Source: Cypionkella aquatica (GTDB lineage: Bacteria; Pseudomonadota; Alphaproteobacteria; Rhodobacterales; Rhodobacteraceae). From it: a DNA stretch of 64,000 bases. The DNA is taken from positions 124,001-188,000 of the forward strand of contig NZ_BSPP01000010.1 in assembly GCF_030161095.1 (NCBI RefSeq), in the 5' to 3' direction. The position numbers and the translations under genes were made by a program. The notes under the pieces are model-generated. The model saw only the letters and a program-made list of their open reading frames with translations. It was not told where the DNA came from and did no database searches. The number at the start of each line of letters is the position of its first letter. The stretch's first letter is position 1. Positions 1 to 8,538 of this stretch are shown one piece after another.

Positions 1-265
1 CAGTCGCTGCCGGGTCCAGATCGTTGACCGTGTTCGCGCCATAGGTGCCAGTGGGCAGCGCCTCGATATGGCGACGACGCTCAGCCATCTTCTCGGCGGC
101 AGTGATTTCGGCGTTCTTGGCCTCAATCTGCGCCTCGATGGCGGAATAGCGGGTTTCTTCCTCGGCGGTCAGATCCCGATTGGCGGCACTGGCCGCATCG
201 AGGATTTTGGTGGCGTCCCCTTTCAGGGCCGCGAGATGCTTGCGCAGCTCGGCCAGTTTATTCAT
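1..265 (-). CDS. Phage major capsid protein, HK97 type (N-terminal 88 residues only)
   Basis: Only the start of the gene is in the window; it continues past the left edge. The visible part begins MNKLAELRKHLAALKGDATK and is an Ala/Glu/Arg-rich helical region ending near TYGANTVNDLDPAAT. This is the usual look of the scaffold-like delta domain that the prohead protease removes from HK97-type capsid proteins. The ATG at 263-265 is preceded by AGGAG at good spacing. It is the gene after the prohead protease, with about 85 bp between them, which is the standard head-gene order. The capsid fold itself is not visible, so the call rests on order plus the N-terminal character. Confidence 0.75.
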   Translation of the reverse strand, partial: MNKLAELRKHLAALKGDATKILDAASAANRDLTAEEETRYSAIEAQIEAKNAEITAAEKMAERRRHIEALPTGTYGANTVNDLDPAAT

Positions 266-349
266 CGCAAACTCCTATGATACCCGGTTGGATGACATGC
301 CTCGACAGCGCGCCGGGTGCGCGCCGCATCGGTGACCAAAGGTCGTGGT

Positions 350-1270
350 TCAGATCAGCGCCAAACGGCGGCGCTCGATGTCTGCGCGGCGGCGGCGCTG
401 ACCCGTGGCGCTGCCCGAGAGCCGCGCTAAGGTTTCGTCAAAGGTGGCAACGCGGTCTGCCATCCCGAGGCGCACGGCCTCATGCGCGGGATAGGTCCGC
501 CCACCGCCAAAATGCTGTTCAGCAGATACCGGATCAGCCCGCACAACCGAGACCGGAACACCCCGCGCCACAGCGACATCAGAGGTGAACATCTCATAGA
601 AGTACCGCACCTCGGCTTGCAGGGCAGCCCGTGCATCTGCGCCCAAAGGCTCAAACGGATTGCCTTCGACCTTGCGCGGCCCTTCCGAAATAAAGGTGCG
701 CACGATGCCTTCGGCCTTCAACATTTCGCTGACATCATCGTGCATCATGTAAACACCGATCGAACCGACACTGCCCGAAGGCGTGACCACGATCTCATCA
801 GCAGCGCTGGCAAGCCAGTAGGCTGCCGAAGCCGCCATTGTGTTGACATGGGCGATGATCGGACGATCTGCGCGCTTGGCCGCGCGGATCAGCGCGGCAG
901 TTTCGGGCACCAGATCAACCATGCCGCCGCCGCTGTCCACTTCGATCAGGATGGCCGAAGCCTCTAGATCGCCAGCAGCCTCGCGGAATGCCGCCTGAAA
1001 CTGCTCCATCGACGTGCCGCCAGACATCTCCATCATCATATTGGCGCGCGGCATGATCGTTCCATGCAAGCGCAGCACATGCAGGTTTTTGCTGCCCACC
1101 CGCAAAGCCTGCCCCAGGCTGCGGGCGGCGATTGCCCCTTCAAACTCCGCACGCGGCTGGCCAGCGGCCCGGAGTTCCAGAACTGCGAGTATCTGTTCAG
1201 CTTTGCGTGGCTCGATAAACCAGGCGGACTGCGAAACACCGCGCAGGATGCGGGCGATTTTATGCGGCAT
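350..1270 (-). CDS. S49 (SppA/protease C-like) prohead protease
   Basis: A 306-residue serine peptidase expected to process capsid or scaffold protein during head assembly. The ClpP/crotonase-like core runs from about residue 60 to 280. The likely nucleophile is Ser148 in NTMAASAAYWLAS and the likely general base is Lys200 in GPRKVEGNPFEPLG, which fits the Ser-Lys dyad of family S49. There is no signal peptide, as expected for a cytoplasmic phage enzyme and unlike host SppA. The start overlaps the end of the portal gene by 11 bp, and the capsid gene follows. The C-terminal tail is Arg-rich (GQRRRRADIERRRLALI). Confidence 0.88.
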   Translation of the reverse strand: MPHKIARILRGVSQSAWFIEPRKAEQILAVLELRAAGQPRAEFEGAIAARSLGQALRVGSKNLHVLRLHGTIMPRANMMMEMSGGTSMEQFQAAFREAAGDLEASAILIEVDSGGGMVDLVPETAALIRAAKRADRPIIAHVNTMAASAAYWLASAADEIVVTPSGSVGSIGVYMMHDDVSEMLKAEGIVRTFISEGPRKVEGNPFEPLGADARAALQAEVRYFYEMFTSDVAVARGVPVSVVRADPVSAEQHFGGGRTYPAHEAVRLGMADRVATFDETLARLSGSATGQRRRRADIERRRLALI

Positions 1271-2558
1271 TTTGGATCACCTTCAAATGCGGGCGTCCGC
1301 CATTCTCGGCAACGCTTTGGCGCAGGAATTCGATGGCCTTTTGCGTGCCATCCCGGTTGCTGGCGGGTGCGCCAACAGCCGTCATATTCATCGGCTCGAT
1401 ATAGCGATCGCCAGCTGGGCCAATCCCGTTCATCCGCTCAAGCCGACAAATCGCATTGACGCTCAGCCAGCCCCACTGGCGACCAATGGCATAGGCCTCA
1501 TACCGCGCCTTCAGATCGCCGCGCAGCAAGCTGGCGACGTTGAATTCGAAGATGTAGGCGGGATCTGCGATGAAGGTCTTGTGAAACGAGGTTTCGATCA
1601 GCTTCAGCCAAGGCAACAGCGTGTCAGTGACAAATTCCAAGCCCTGATGCTCGATGTTTGAATGCGTGGCGCGGTCGAGGATACCCACCTTATGCGGCGG
1701 AATCCGCCACAACCGGGTGATATCCAGCCACAATTCCTTGCGGGTTTCCAGAAACTGCGCCTGTTCGTTGTTATGGGCCAGCTGGTGCGGCTCCATCCCA
1801 TATTCGATCACCGCTGGTTTATGTCGGTTCTTCCCGCCCGCCCATTTTGCCCATGCCCCAAGGAAGTTCTTCTTCGATGCCTCATCAGCAAAGTTGCCCT
1901 TGTGCTTGAAGATCAGCGGCGGGGTCGCATCATTGGCGAAAAAGCTGTTGGCGTAGCGCAAAAGCCCCAAGGCCGCGCCAATGGTCTCAGTGCCATCATC
2001 AAGGATCGGGGACCGACCATGCACATAGTCCTGCACGGGCGGCAGTGGAATGTACCAAACCTCTTCATCCAGCAGAATGCGCTCTGCCCGCCCAGGTTCG
2101 CGCACCTTAAACCGCGTGCCGCGATCTGGCAGCGCCTCAACCGAGAAATGCTGCGGTTCAATCCGCCACAGCTGCTCGCCGCGGGATGTGAGAACGCGCT
2201 CAGCCAGAAACCGCCCTTCCGATGCCAGATCATCGACCATGTTGTTGATGAAATCATAGGACGTGTCGCGCGGATTCGGATTGTTCAGCAGCAGCCCAGC
2301 CGGGTGATTGTCCACCCAGTCGCGCTTGTCCGCATCGACACGGCGGAAAATGCCGTGCGACAAGCCGCCAATGCTTGTCGCGAGAACCTGAAGGCAGTCG
2401 CGCACCACCGGCACCTTTCGGGCGCGGTCGACGGTCACCTCGACACCCGCGATCGACATGCGACCACCCACCGAAAACCAGCGGTCCTCGGCAGGATCGC
2501 GCGAGATTGGGGCCCCAGTATCTGCACGATTGCGGTTCATCGAAAACGGCCAGACCAT
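1260..2558 (-). CDS. Phage portal protein, HK97 family
   Basis: 432 residues, the normal length for HK97-type portals, which form the dodecameric DNA gate at one capsid vertex. The N-terminus has the family-like stretch VTVDRARKVPVVRDCLQVLATSIGG around residues 42-66, then the SLPF-type core ending in LARLLRGDLKARYEAYAIGRQWGWLSVNAICRLE near 350-390. The ATG shares its A with the TGA stop of the large terminase gene, so the two are translationally coupled. Position between terminase and prohead protease supports the call. Confidence 0.9.
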   Translation of the reverse strand: MVWPFSMNRNRADTGAPISRDPAEDRWFSVGGRMSIAGVEVTVDRARKVPVVRDCLQVLATSIGGLSHGIFRRVDADKRDWVDNHPAGLLLNNPNPRDTSYDFINNMVDDLASEGRFLAERVLTSRGEQLWRIEPQHFSVEALPDRGTRFKVREPGRAERILLDEEVWYIPLPPVQDYVHGRSPILDDGTETIGAALGLLRYANSFFANDATPPLIFKHKGNFADEASKKNFLGAWAKWAGGKNRHKPAVIEYGMEPHQLAHNNEQAQFLETRKELWLDITRLWRIPPHKVGILDRATHSNIEHQGLEFVTDTLLPWLKLIETSFHKTFIADPAYIFEFNVASLLRGDLKARYEAYAIGRQWGWLSVNAICRLERMNGIGPAGDRYIEPMNMTAVGAPASNRDGTQKAIEFLRQSVAENGGRPHLKVIQNAA

Positions 2559-4306
2559 CAGGCAACCTCATAATCGGATGGGATACTGATGCTGCCCTGT
2601 TGTGCGACAGGGTTCAGAAACATCAGCATTGCCGCGTTGAAAACCGCCATCAGCGGGTCGATCTTGGCCGAACCTGCCGCCTGTTTGGTGACCAAATAGT
2701 TAGAACCTTTCAGTTCCTGCTTGGCGTTGCCCACCGCCCAGCCCATGATCCCCTGCCCCGCATGCAGCAGTTTCTTGGCTTCCAGCTTCAGCGGCAGGGT
2801 CGAAATCGCGCTTTGCAGCCGCCAGCCTTGCCCCACTGCCTGCACCAATGGGTCACACATGTTCTGTGCGGCCAGTGCATCGATCAGCAAAGCAACCCCG
2901 GCGCTGTCGAGGCCGATGCCTGATTGTTCTGGCAGCAATCCGCTATCCAGCACCTGGGCACAGATCTCAGCAGCCTGCGCGGCCTGATCCTCGCCCGTCT
3001 GGACAATTACGAGATCGCCTTCGTTCACGAAATCCTGCAGCCGTTCAGCGATCTCCTTGCGCTGCGTCAAAACGGTAGGGCGGGCCCAGCTCTTCGTCCA
3101 CAGCAGCCACACCTTATCGCCTTTGCGCCGCCCAATCACCGCCAGCGAGGCCAAGTCATCCGCGCCACCCCAGTCGATGCCAATGGTTGCCACTTCGCAA
3201 TCGCGCAGCAGCTTTGCCAGCGACAATTCCGGCAACGCACAGGCCAGCCAATGCCGTGCGCCAGACCAGCCATCGAGGTTCAAACCAAGGCCGATCTGGA
3301 TATTCAGATGCTGCGATGCCCAGCGGGCCTCTTCTTCCGGGCCTTTCTGTTGTGCCTGCTCATAGTCCGGGATCAAACGCGCCAAGGTGATCGATCGCTC
3401 AAGGTTTGGCAGAACTTGCGGCCACAACTTCACATCGCGCCACGGTTTGTCAGGGTGGCCCTGCACCTCCACCGGAAATTCGTAAAGCACCGGCAGCATC
3501 CGACCGCCCGGCGGGATCTTCCCGTCACGAATGCCGCGCGCAACCTCCAACTCCGCCTTGAACACGCCCGAAGGGACGGTTTCAGACTGCGTGGTGATGA
3601 TGACCAACAAACTTTCGTCATTGGTGATCATGCCGCCCCGGATCTGGCCGATAACACGGCTCGCATGGTGCGATTCCGCCATCACATGCAGCTCATCGAG
3701 GATCGCAAAAGCCGGAATTGACCCGGTCACCACTTTCGGATCAAAGGATTTGATCTTCAGTTTGGCGTTCATCGCCACACCAGTTTGCTCATCGACGTGC
3801 AGATCGATGATCGTTTTCTTGTGTTCGATGACCTTGAAGCGGCGGTTCAGATACTCATCCGCCTCGATCATCGCCACGGCCTGCGAAAAACACTTGTCCG
3901 CGACCTCTTGCGTGGGCCCGATGATCACCCCGTCGATGTTCGGACGGCGGTTCATCAGCAGCGCCACGATGCCGAGGGCGGCGGAATTCGTGGTTTTCGA
4001 GTTCTTCTTCGGCACCAACACGAAGACTTCGCCAATGCGCCGCACCATCATCTTTTGGCCTGGCTGGCGGGGGTCATCGACAAACTCGACCGTCCCGAAG
4101 GCCGCGCGGATGATGTCACGGAACCATTCTCCCGAGACTTCCCCCATCGTGGGCTGACCAGGGATATCCGGCACCACCAACTTGTTGAAAAACCCAACCG
4201 CGACTTCGGCTTCCACGCTATCGATCGGCAAGCTTGCGATAGGGGTCTCGCCACGCTTCAGCTTTTCGCGCCAATCAAGGCACGCAAGGTTCAGCGGGTC
4301 GGCCAT
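2558..4306 (-). CDS. Terminase large subunit
   Basis: ATPase and nuclease of the DNA packaging motor, 582 residues. An atypical Walker A (VPKKNSKTTNSA, about residues 98-109) and a Walker B (AFAILDELH, about 199-207) mark the motor; a coupling motif ITTQSET follows. The C-terminal nuclease begins at ATIGIDWGGADD with acidic metal ligands. This layout fits the Terminase_1 family. I chose ATG at 4306 because it overlaps the TGA of the small-subunit gene (TGATG) and has AAGGGA upstream; the frame is open 14 codons further up. It is followed by the portal gene with a one-base overlap. Confidence 0.92.
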   Translation of the reverse strand: MADPLNLACLDWREKLKRGETPIASLPIDSVEAEVAVGFFNKLVVPDIPGQPTMGEVSGEWFRDIIRAAFGTVEFVDDPRQPGQKMMVRRIGEVFVLVPKKNSKTTNSAALGIVALLMNRRPNIDGVIIGPTQEVADKCFSQAVAMIEADEYLNRRFKVIEHKKTIIDLHVDEQTGVAMNAKLKIKSFDPKVVTGSIPAFAILDELHVMAESHHASRVIGQIRGGMITNDESLLVIITTQSETVPSGVFKAELEVARGIRDGKIPPGGRMLPVLYEFPVEVQGHPDKPWRDVKLWPQVLPNLERSITLARLIPDYEQAQQKGPEEEARWASQHLNIQIGLGLNLDGWSGARHWLACALPELSLAKLLRDCEVATIGIDWGGADDLASLAVIGRRKGDKVWLLWTKSWARPTVLTQRKEIAERLQDFVNEGDLVIVQTGEDQAAQAAEICAQVLDSGLLPEQSGIGLDSAGVALLIDALAAQNMCDPLVQAVGQGWRLQSAISTLPLKLEAKKLLHAGQGIMGWAVGNAKQELKGSNYLVTKQAAGSAKIDPLMAVFNAAMLMFLNPVAQQGSISIPSDYEVA

Positions 4307-4875
4307 CAGTTGTCCCTTACCTGCCGGCGGTTCATCAGGTCGCCCCAATCATCCGGCACTTTTTGCGCTGCATCCAAGGCAGCCTGTTTCTTCCCGACTG
4401 GCGCGGCCTTGGGTTCGACAGCTTTTGCCTCGCCTGCCCCAGGTTCTTTTGCCCGAGGGGCCTTTGGCGCGCGGGCGACGATACGGGATTGCAGTTCGCG
4501 CACCGAGGGAATGTGGCCTTCCCGCGCCCGCTGCTGCAAAACGTCCAGCAACATGCCTTCTAGTTTCAGAGCCCCGTTTTTCAGCTCACCCGAAAAATGT
4601 TTGCGCAACGTGTCCGGGTCGATACCCATATCCGCCGCAATGGCCTCATGCGACCAACCGGCAGCGGCGCGAACCTCCACAAACCGCTGATTTTCCTCAC
4701 TTTTGGCATAAGAGGGACGCCCGCGACGTTCGCGCAAAGGCTTAACCGCCTCGCCGAACAGATCAAAATCGCCCCCGTCGCCAGATTTCGATGCTTCCAC
4801 CAGAAAAAAATCTCTCACTGAGGGGGACGCGGGTCTAGCCGGGAGAGGGGGTGCAGCTTTTGCACCCCCCCCCAC
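4306..4875 (-). CDS. Probable terminase small subunit (helix-turn-helix protein)
   Basis: Up to 189 residues. A helix-turn-helix is visible around residues 50-95 (RGRPSYAKSEENQRFVEV followed by WSHEAIAADMGIDPDTLRKHF), as expected for DNA-recognising small terminase subunits, then a region that could serve oligomerisation and an Ala/Lys/Pro-rich C-terminal linker. The call is mainly from this motif plus position directly upstream of the large subunit. The start is uncertain: the furthest start is GTG at 4875, immediately after a GGAGG that is too close, and the 5' end lies in a run of nine C (4865-4873), where a length error would shift the frame. A downstream GTG at 4818 is another possibility. 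Confidence 0.68.
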   Translation of the reverse strand: MGGGAKAAPPLPARPASPSVRDFFLVEASKSGDGGDFDLFGEAVKPLRERRGRPSYAKSEENQRFVEVRAAAGWSHEAIAADMGIDPDTLRKHFSGELKNGALKLEGMLLDVLQQRAREGHIPSVRELQSRIVARAPKAPRAKEPGAGEAKAVEPKAAPVGKKQAALDAAQKVPDDWGDLMNRRQVRDN

Positions 4876-4896
4876 CCTCCGACTTCCCTCATCCCG

Positions 4897-5256
4897 TCAA
4901 CGGTTAGCCCGTTCCTGCCGCTGCTTGTGCATGTCGTGGCAGGGCTTGCAGAGGCACTGCAGGTTTTTCTCATCCCAGAACATCTGTTCATCACCGTGGT
5001 GCTGCAGCTTGTGGTCAACGACCATGGCATACTTCGCATCACTTATCAGACCACATCCCGGCCATTGGCAGGTGTAGTTGTCCCGCTCTTTGATCCGCTT
5101 GGCCACCGCCTGCCAGCGCGCGGTCTTATACCACTTGCGCCATTCTTGCGTCGCATCGCGCAAGCGATCCCTGCCCTGCTCACCCACAGTGATGAGGGGA
5201 GCAAGGCGTCGAGGTGCAGGCTGCAATCGGCTGGGCATCTGGCGGAGCCTTGCCAT
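4897..5256 (-). CDS. Phage HNH endonuclease
   Basis: 119 residues. The HNH fold shows as YTCQWPGCG, the core His pair in VVDHKLQHHGDE, an Asn in DEKNLQCLCKPCHDMH, and the two CxxC-like zinc knuckles. HNH proteins coded beside terminase genes are common in HK97-like phages and are needed with TerL for cos-type end cleavage in several of them, so this may be part of the packaging machine. I chose ATG at 5256 because GGGGGG sits just upstream; an open frame extends 31 codons further but without a good ribosome binding site. Confidence 0.88.
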   Translation of the reverse strand: MARLRQMPSRLQPAPRRLAPLITVGEQGRDRLRDATQEWRKWYKTARWQAVAKRIKERDNYTCQWPGCGLISDAKYAMVVDHKLQHHGDEQMFWDEKNLQCLCKPCHDMHKQRQERANR

Positions 5257-5345
5257 GTGCCACCCCCCAAATGCAAACGACCGGAGGGTTTCCCATCCGG
5301 TCGGTATTCGTCTCGCTGGCAATCTGACAAGGGGGGCTCTTTTTG

Positions 5346-5990
5346 TCAAGCGGCCTTCTCAGGGTCGATCAGCCAAGGTGATGGTTCGGGCAGGCTTTGG
5401 GTGAGTAGGATATGGCGCAGCACACCTGGCAAGGACAATTCATTGCGCAGATGACGCAAGGCCAGCCGCCAATCCCAATAGCGCCGCTGCACCATGGCGA
5501 TCTGTTGAGCGGTGGGCACATAGGTGACGGGGCAGGCCCGGACTTCGAACAGCGCCTGCCTGCCGCGCTTGCCTGCCACCTCAACCTTCTCCACCACCAC
5601 CGTGCCAGCATAGCGACCATGCTGGTTTTCGTAGGACCAGGAGCACGGCACACAGCGCGGCGTCATGTCGATATCCCAATCAGGCTCCATCCCGGCCCTC
5701 GCCAGCGCCGCTATAGCAGCTGCCATCGGCTTGCCACCCAAGGCGGCAGGCAGGGTTGACAGTACGATGGCGATTGTCTCGGCATCACTCGCGGGCCGAC
5801 TGGACCCACCGCCGTCGATCTGACAGCCCAAGGCCCCGCGCAGCATCATCAGCCAGATCGTCGACATGCCGGGGCGTGCACCTTGAGGTGATAGTTCATC
5901 GAAGTCGAGTTGGGCATGTTCGGTGCCGAAAGCCCATTCCAGCGCTGACTTGATCGACATCTCACGTTTTGCCGCCCGTGGCTTTTTCAT
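5346..5990 (-). CDS. Conserved-looking prophage protein of unknown function
   Basis: 214 residues starting MKKPRAAKREMSIKSALEWAFG. I do not recognise a domain. It has a basic N-terminus, no membrane segment, a middle segment with two Cys in RCVPCSWSYENQHGRYAG, and a C-terminal helical segment rich in Arg, Trp and Leu (QRRYWDWRLALRHLRNEL). It sits between the replication module and the HNH/terminase genes on the same strand, a place where late-gene activators are often found, but nothing in the sequence proves that. Upstream is the repeat-filled gap at 5991-6422. Confidence 0.6.
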   Translation of the reverse strand: MKKPRAAKREMSIKSALEWAFGTEHAQLDFDELSPQGARPGMSTIWLMMLRGALGCQIDGGGSSRPASDAETIAIVLSTLPAALGGKPMAAAIAALARAGMEPDWDIDMTPRCVPCSWSYENQHGRYAGTVVVEKVEVAGKRGRQALFEVRACPVTYVPTAQQIAMVQRRYWDWRLALRHLRNELSLPGVLRHILLTQSLPEPSPWLIDPEKAA

Positions 5991-6064
5991 TCTACTGCCC
6001 CTTATCTAGATTTAGTGCTTTTCAATTTCGAATTATCTACTCGTTGATTTCTCAACTTCTTCAG

Positions 6065-6391
6065 GGAGGGGATGGAGGGGATAAAGAGAAAATGGGAGAG
6101 GATAACTGAGAGGATGCAGAAATAGAAAATATTGCATAATCAACGACATAAAGGCAGCGCGGCGGGGATGGAGGGGATGGAGGGGATATTTTCCAGTCAC
6201 ACATAGAGGCCAGACACCAACCCCCATACCCCCTATTCGCGCGCACACATGCGAGCGGGCCACAATTATCGTCTCCATCCCCTCCATCCCCGCCCAACGT
6301 CGCATAACCCACTGATCCGGCGTCATATACCCCCGACCCTGACGCCCCAAAACATCCTCCCCCGATGCGGGCTATCCCCTCCATCCCCTCC
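6065..6391. repeat. Nested inverted G-rich repeats in a gene-free gap (possible replication origin)
   Basis: The 432-bp gap 5991-6422 holds four copies of a GGGGATGGA-type repeat. Copy A (6065-6083, plus) is the exact reverse complement of copy D (6373-6391) over 19 bp. Copy B (6164-6188, plus) contains the full 19-bp unit and its 6164-6182 part is the exact reverse complement of copy C (6273-6291). The arms are therefore nested, A-B-C-D, around a centre near 6230. The G-rich runs could also form quadruplexes. The gap lies immediately downstream of the phage helicase gene, so an origin of replication is a reasonable guess; a transcriptional or RNA-structural role is also possible. Confidence 0.8.
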
Positions 6392-6422
6392 GATTTCTTC
6401 CCAAATGGGGTACGGGGCGGCG

Positions 6423-8303
6423 TCATATGTCGTCACCGTAGCGAGAGCCGCTGCCGTCAGGGTCAGATGCCTTCGTGACGTTGATGGCGTGGCCTTGAGC
6501 GTTTTTCGGCGCGTTCTCCCATTCCCGCCTGAACAGGTCAGTCAGGCGCAAACCATCATAGCCATTGAATCGCCCTGTCTCACGTGCGGTGAACTGCTTA
6601 CCGGTCTTGCGGGATCGCCATCGCCGCGAATGATCCTTCATCGCCAGCGAGATCGTGCGCTCTTTGTAAGGCGTCTCGCCCATCTGCATCTGCCAATAGG
6701 TGAAGCACTGCATCAGCTCGCGCGACGATATGCTGTCGCTGCCATCGCCGGTGACGATGCAGTTGGTGTCAAGGAATTTGCCATAAGGATCAGCATCGGC
6801 GCGTAGGGTATCTGTGGCATTGACCACTTGGTCCGGCGGGGCCAAACCACCCTCGAGGTAATATCGCGCACCTTCGACCATCCAATTCAGGATACCCGGG
6901 CCTTCGTCCAACAAGCTTTTAACAAGCGTGTCGTAAGGTATCTTCTCGGCCTTCGGAATTTGCACATCAAACGGCACGATCATCAGTCGCCGCCATATCC
7001 CGTCATCCATGCCGCGAATGTCGGGGGCATGGTTGCCCGCGATCGTAAGCTTGAATATCGGGGTAACTTCGAAGAACTTCTCATTGAGATCGCGCACCAG
7101 GATGGGTTCGCCGCCCGTCAACTGCTTGATCAGGCCTTCCTGCCACTGCACCCCCTTTTCAGGCTCTGAGGTGCGCACCATGCGCGCACCGACAATGTTG
7201 ATCAGGTCGGGGGTGGCATCGCCCCCTGACCGCCTGTTTTGCCCGGTCAAACTCTCAATTTTCGCGGTGGCCGCATAGCTGCCCAGAAGCCGCGCCATAA
7301 CTTCCATCAGGACCGACTTGCCGTTGGCACCCATACCGTAGAAGAACGCCAAGGCCTGCTCATTGGTTATGCCCAGCATGGAATAGCCGAACCAACGTTG
7401 CAGGAAACGCTGCATATCGGGATCCGGCATGATCCTGTCTAGAAAAGCGGTGAAGATCGGGCAAAGCGCCGTGGTGTCGTAGGCGACCGTCATGATCTTC
7501 GTCATGCGCAACGCGCGATCTGGCGGCAGATCCTGGACATCGACCAAGGGAAACGTTCCCGATCGAGGCGTGACAACAAATCGCAGCACCCCACTTTGGG
7601 TGTTAATATCCAGCGGCCGGGTATCGAGATCTTCGACCCTTACCGCTAACGGCACCTCAGCTTCGGTCAGGGCTGCTTTGATTTTTGCGGTGTTGCCCGA
7701 GGATCGCGCGAAGGTGCGATGGGCCGTGCGCATTTTCGACAGCGACTCTTTCAACCGTTTGATCGCAGCGATCTGCATGTCGATTTGAAATATCTGCTCG
7801 GCGACATCAGCAGGCAACTTTCCGTCTTCGTCGCGCTGCGCCTCAAGCGTTTTGATCTGTTGCCGCAGGTCACGTTCACGAGCCAGTTGCTCCATATCCC
7901 GTTCCGGCAAAACTAGATATGGCACCTCGCCCAGCACCAGCTCCGAAAGGTTCTGCGCCTTGGTTCGGGTGGCGATCATATCAGGATCGACACCCCAGAC
8001 ACGATCATCCCAAACATGCCAACCGACGCGCGGCACTGACATGAGATTCTCACCATAGTGCAACACCAGGCGACGGCTGTTACCCAAATCGTTGATGGCG
8101 AAGGTCGACGCGAGCTTGAGCTTTTCGGGGTCAAACTCATCGGTTTGTTCCGGCGTCAGATCGGGCTCCATGCCCTCATAGGGGTCGCCATCCTCGCCAT
8201 GCCATGCCTCTGCCTCGGGGTGCGGGGTCATGCCTTCGGGCAGATCGACGTCTTGCACGTCTTCCAACACGCGGCGCACGGATTCAAGGTTTGGCTCGCT
8301 CAT
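6423..8303 (-). CDS. Phage/plasmid primase-helicase, D5/P4 family
   Basis: 626 residues. The SF3-type helicase domain is clear: Walker A GMGANGKSVLMEVM at about 323-336, Walker B-type strand around RMVRTSEPEKG, and sensor motif LTIAGNHAPDI. The D5_N-like region precedes it (about 230-310), and a helical coiled-coil-like stretch lies near 135-195. The P4-type C-terminal DNA-binding region follows. It would unwind the phage origin. ATG at 8303 is chosen because it lies beside the stop of the upstream gene (ATGTGAGATGAG); the longer open frame has no ribosome binding site. It works with the separate CHC2/TOPRIM primase coded upstream. Confidence 0.9.
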   Translation of the reverse strand: MSEPNLESVRRVLEDVQDVDLPEGMTPHPEAEAWHGEDGDPYEGMEPDLTPEQTDEFDPEKLKLASTFAINDLGNSRRLVLHYGENLMSVPRVGWHVWDDRVWGVDPDMIATRTKAQNLSELVLGEVPYLVLPERDMEQLARERDLRQQIKTLEAQRDEDGKLPADVAEQIFQIDMQIAAIKRLKESLSKMRTAHRTFARSSGNTAKIKAALTEAEVPLAVRVEDLDTRPLDINTQSGVLRFVVTPRSGTFPLVDVQDLPPDRALRMTKIMTVAYDTTALCPIFTAFLDRIMPDPDMQRFLQRWFGYSMLGITNEQALAFFYGMGANGKSVLMEVMARLLGSYAATAKIESLTGQNRRSGGDATPDLINIVGARMVRTSEPEKGVQWQEGLIKQLTGGEPILVRDLNEKFFEVTPIFKLTIAGNHAPDIRGMDDGIWRRLMIVPFDVQIPKAEKIPYDTLVKSLLDEGPGILNWMVEGARYYLEGGLAPPDQVVNATDTLRADADPYGKFLDTNCIVTGDGSDSISSRELMQCFTYWQMQMGETPYKERTISLAMKDHSRRWRSRKTGKQFTARETGRFNGYDGLRLTDLFRREWENAPKNAQGHAINVTKASDPDGSGSRYGDDI

Positions 8304-8304
8304 C

Positions 8305-8538
8305 TCACATCTCTTGTGCTTGGCGGACGGCGGCTTCGAGCGCGCGCACATCCGCATCGTAAAAACGCGCCCAAGGGCCGGGTTTGCCCGGCACGGGCTT
8401 TTTGCCATCAGGAAGCCGCGACCAGAGCCTGCGATACAGCGCCAACCAATTCGGCAGATCGGCCAGCGGCACAGTTTGCGACCAGGTGCCACCCGCCATG
8501 GAGGCGGTGCGGGTGGTGGCATCGAGGGTGATGGTCAT
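8305..8538 (-). CDS. Small phage protein of unknown function (77 aa)
   Basis: Starts MTITLDATTRTASMAGG with an ATGA overlap on the upstream methyltransferase stop, and ends two bases before the helicase start, so it is tightly packed in the replication operon. It has conserved-looking Trp and Arg positions (WSQTVPLADLPNWLALYRRLW) but no domain I can name. Confidence 0.65.
   Translation of the reverse strand: MTITLDATTRTASMAGGTWSQTVPLADLPNWLALYRRLWSRLPDGKKPVPGKPGPWARFYDADVRALEAAVRQAQEM

Noticed and set aside
6033-6426. Two minus-strand open frames (about 105 and 121 codons) across the repeat region
   Set aside because: They consist of translated repeats (SPPSPP runs) and overlap each other in two frames; no ribosome binding site and no protein-like composition.
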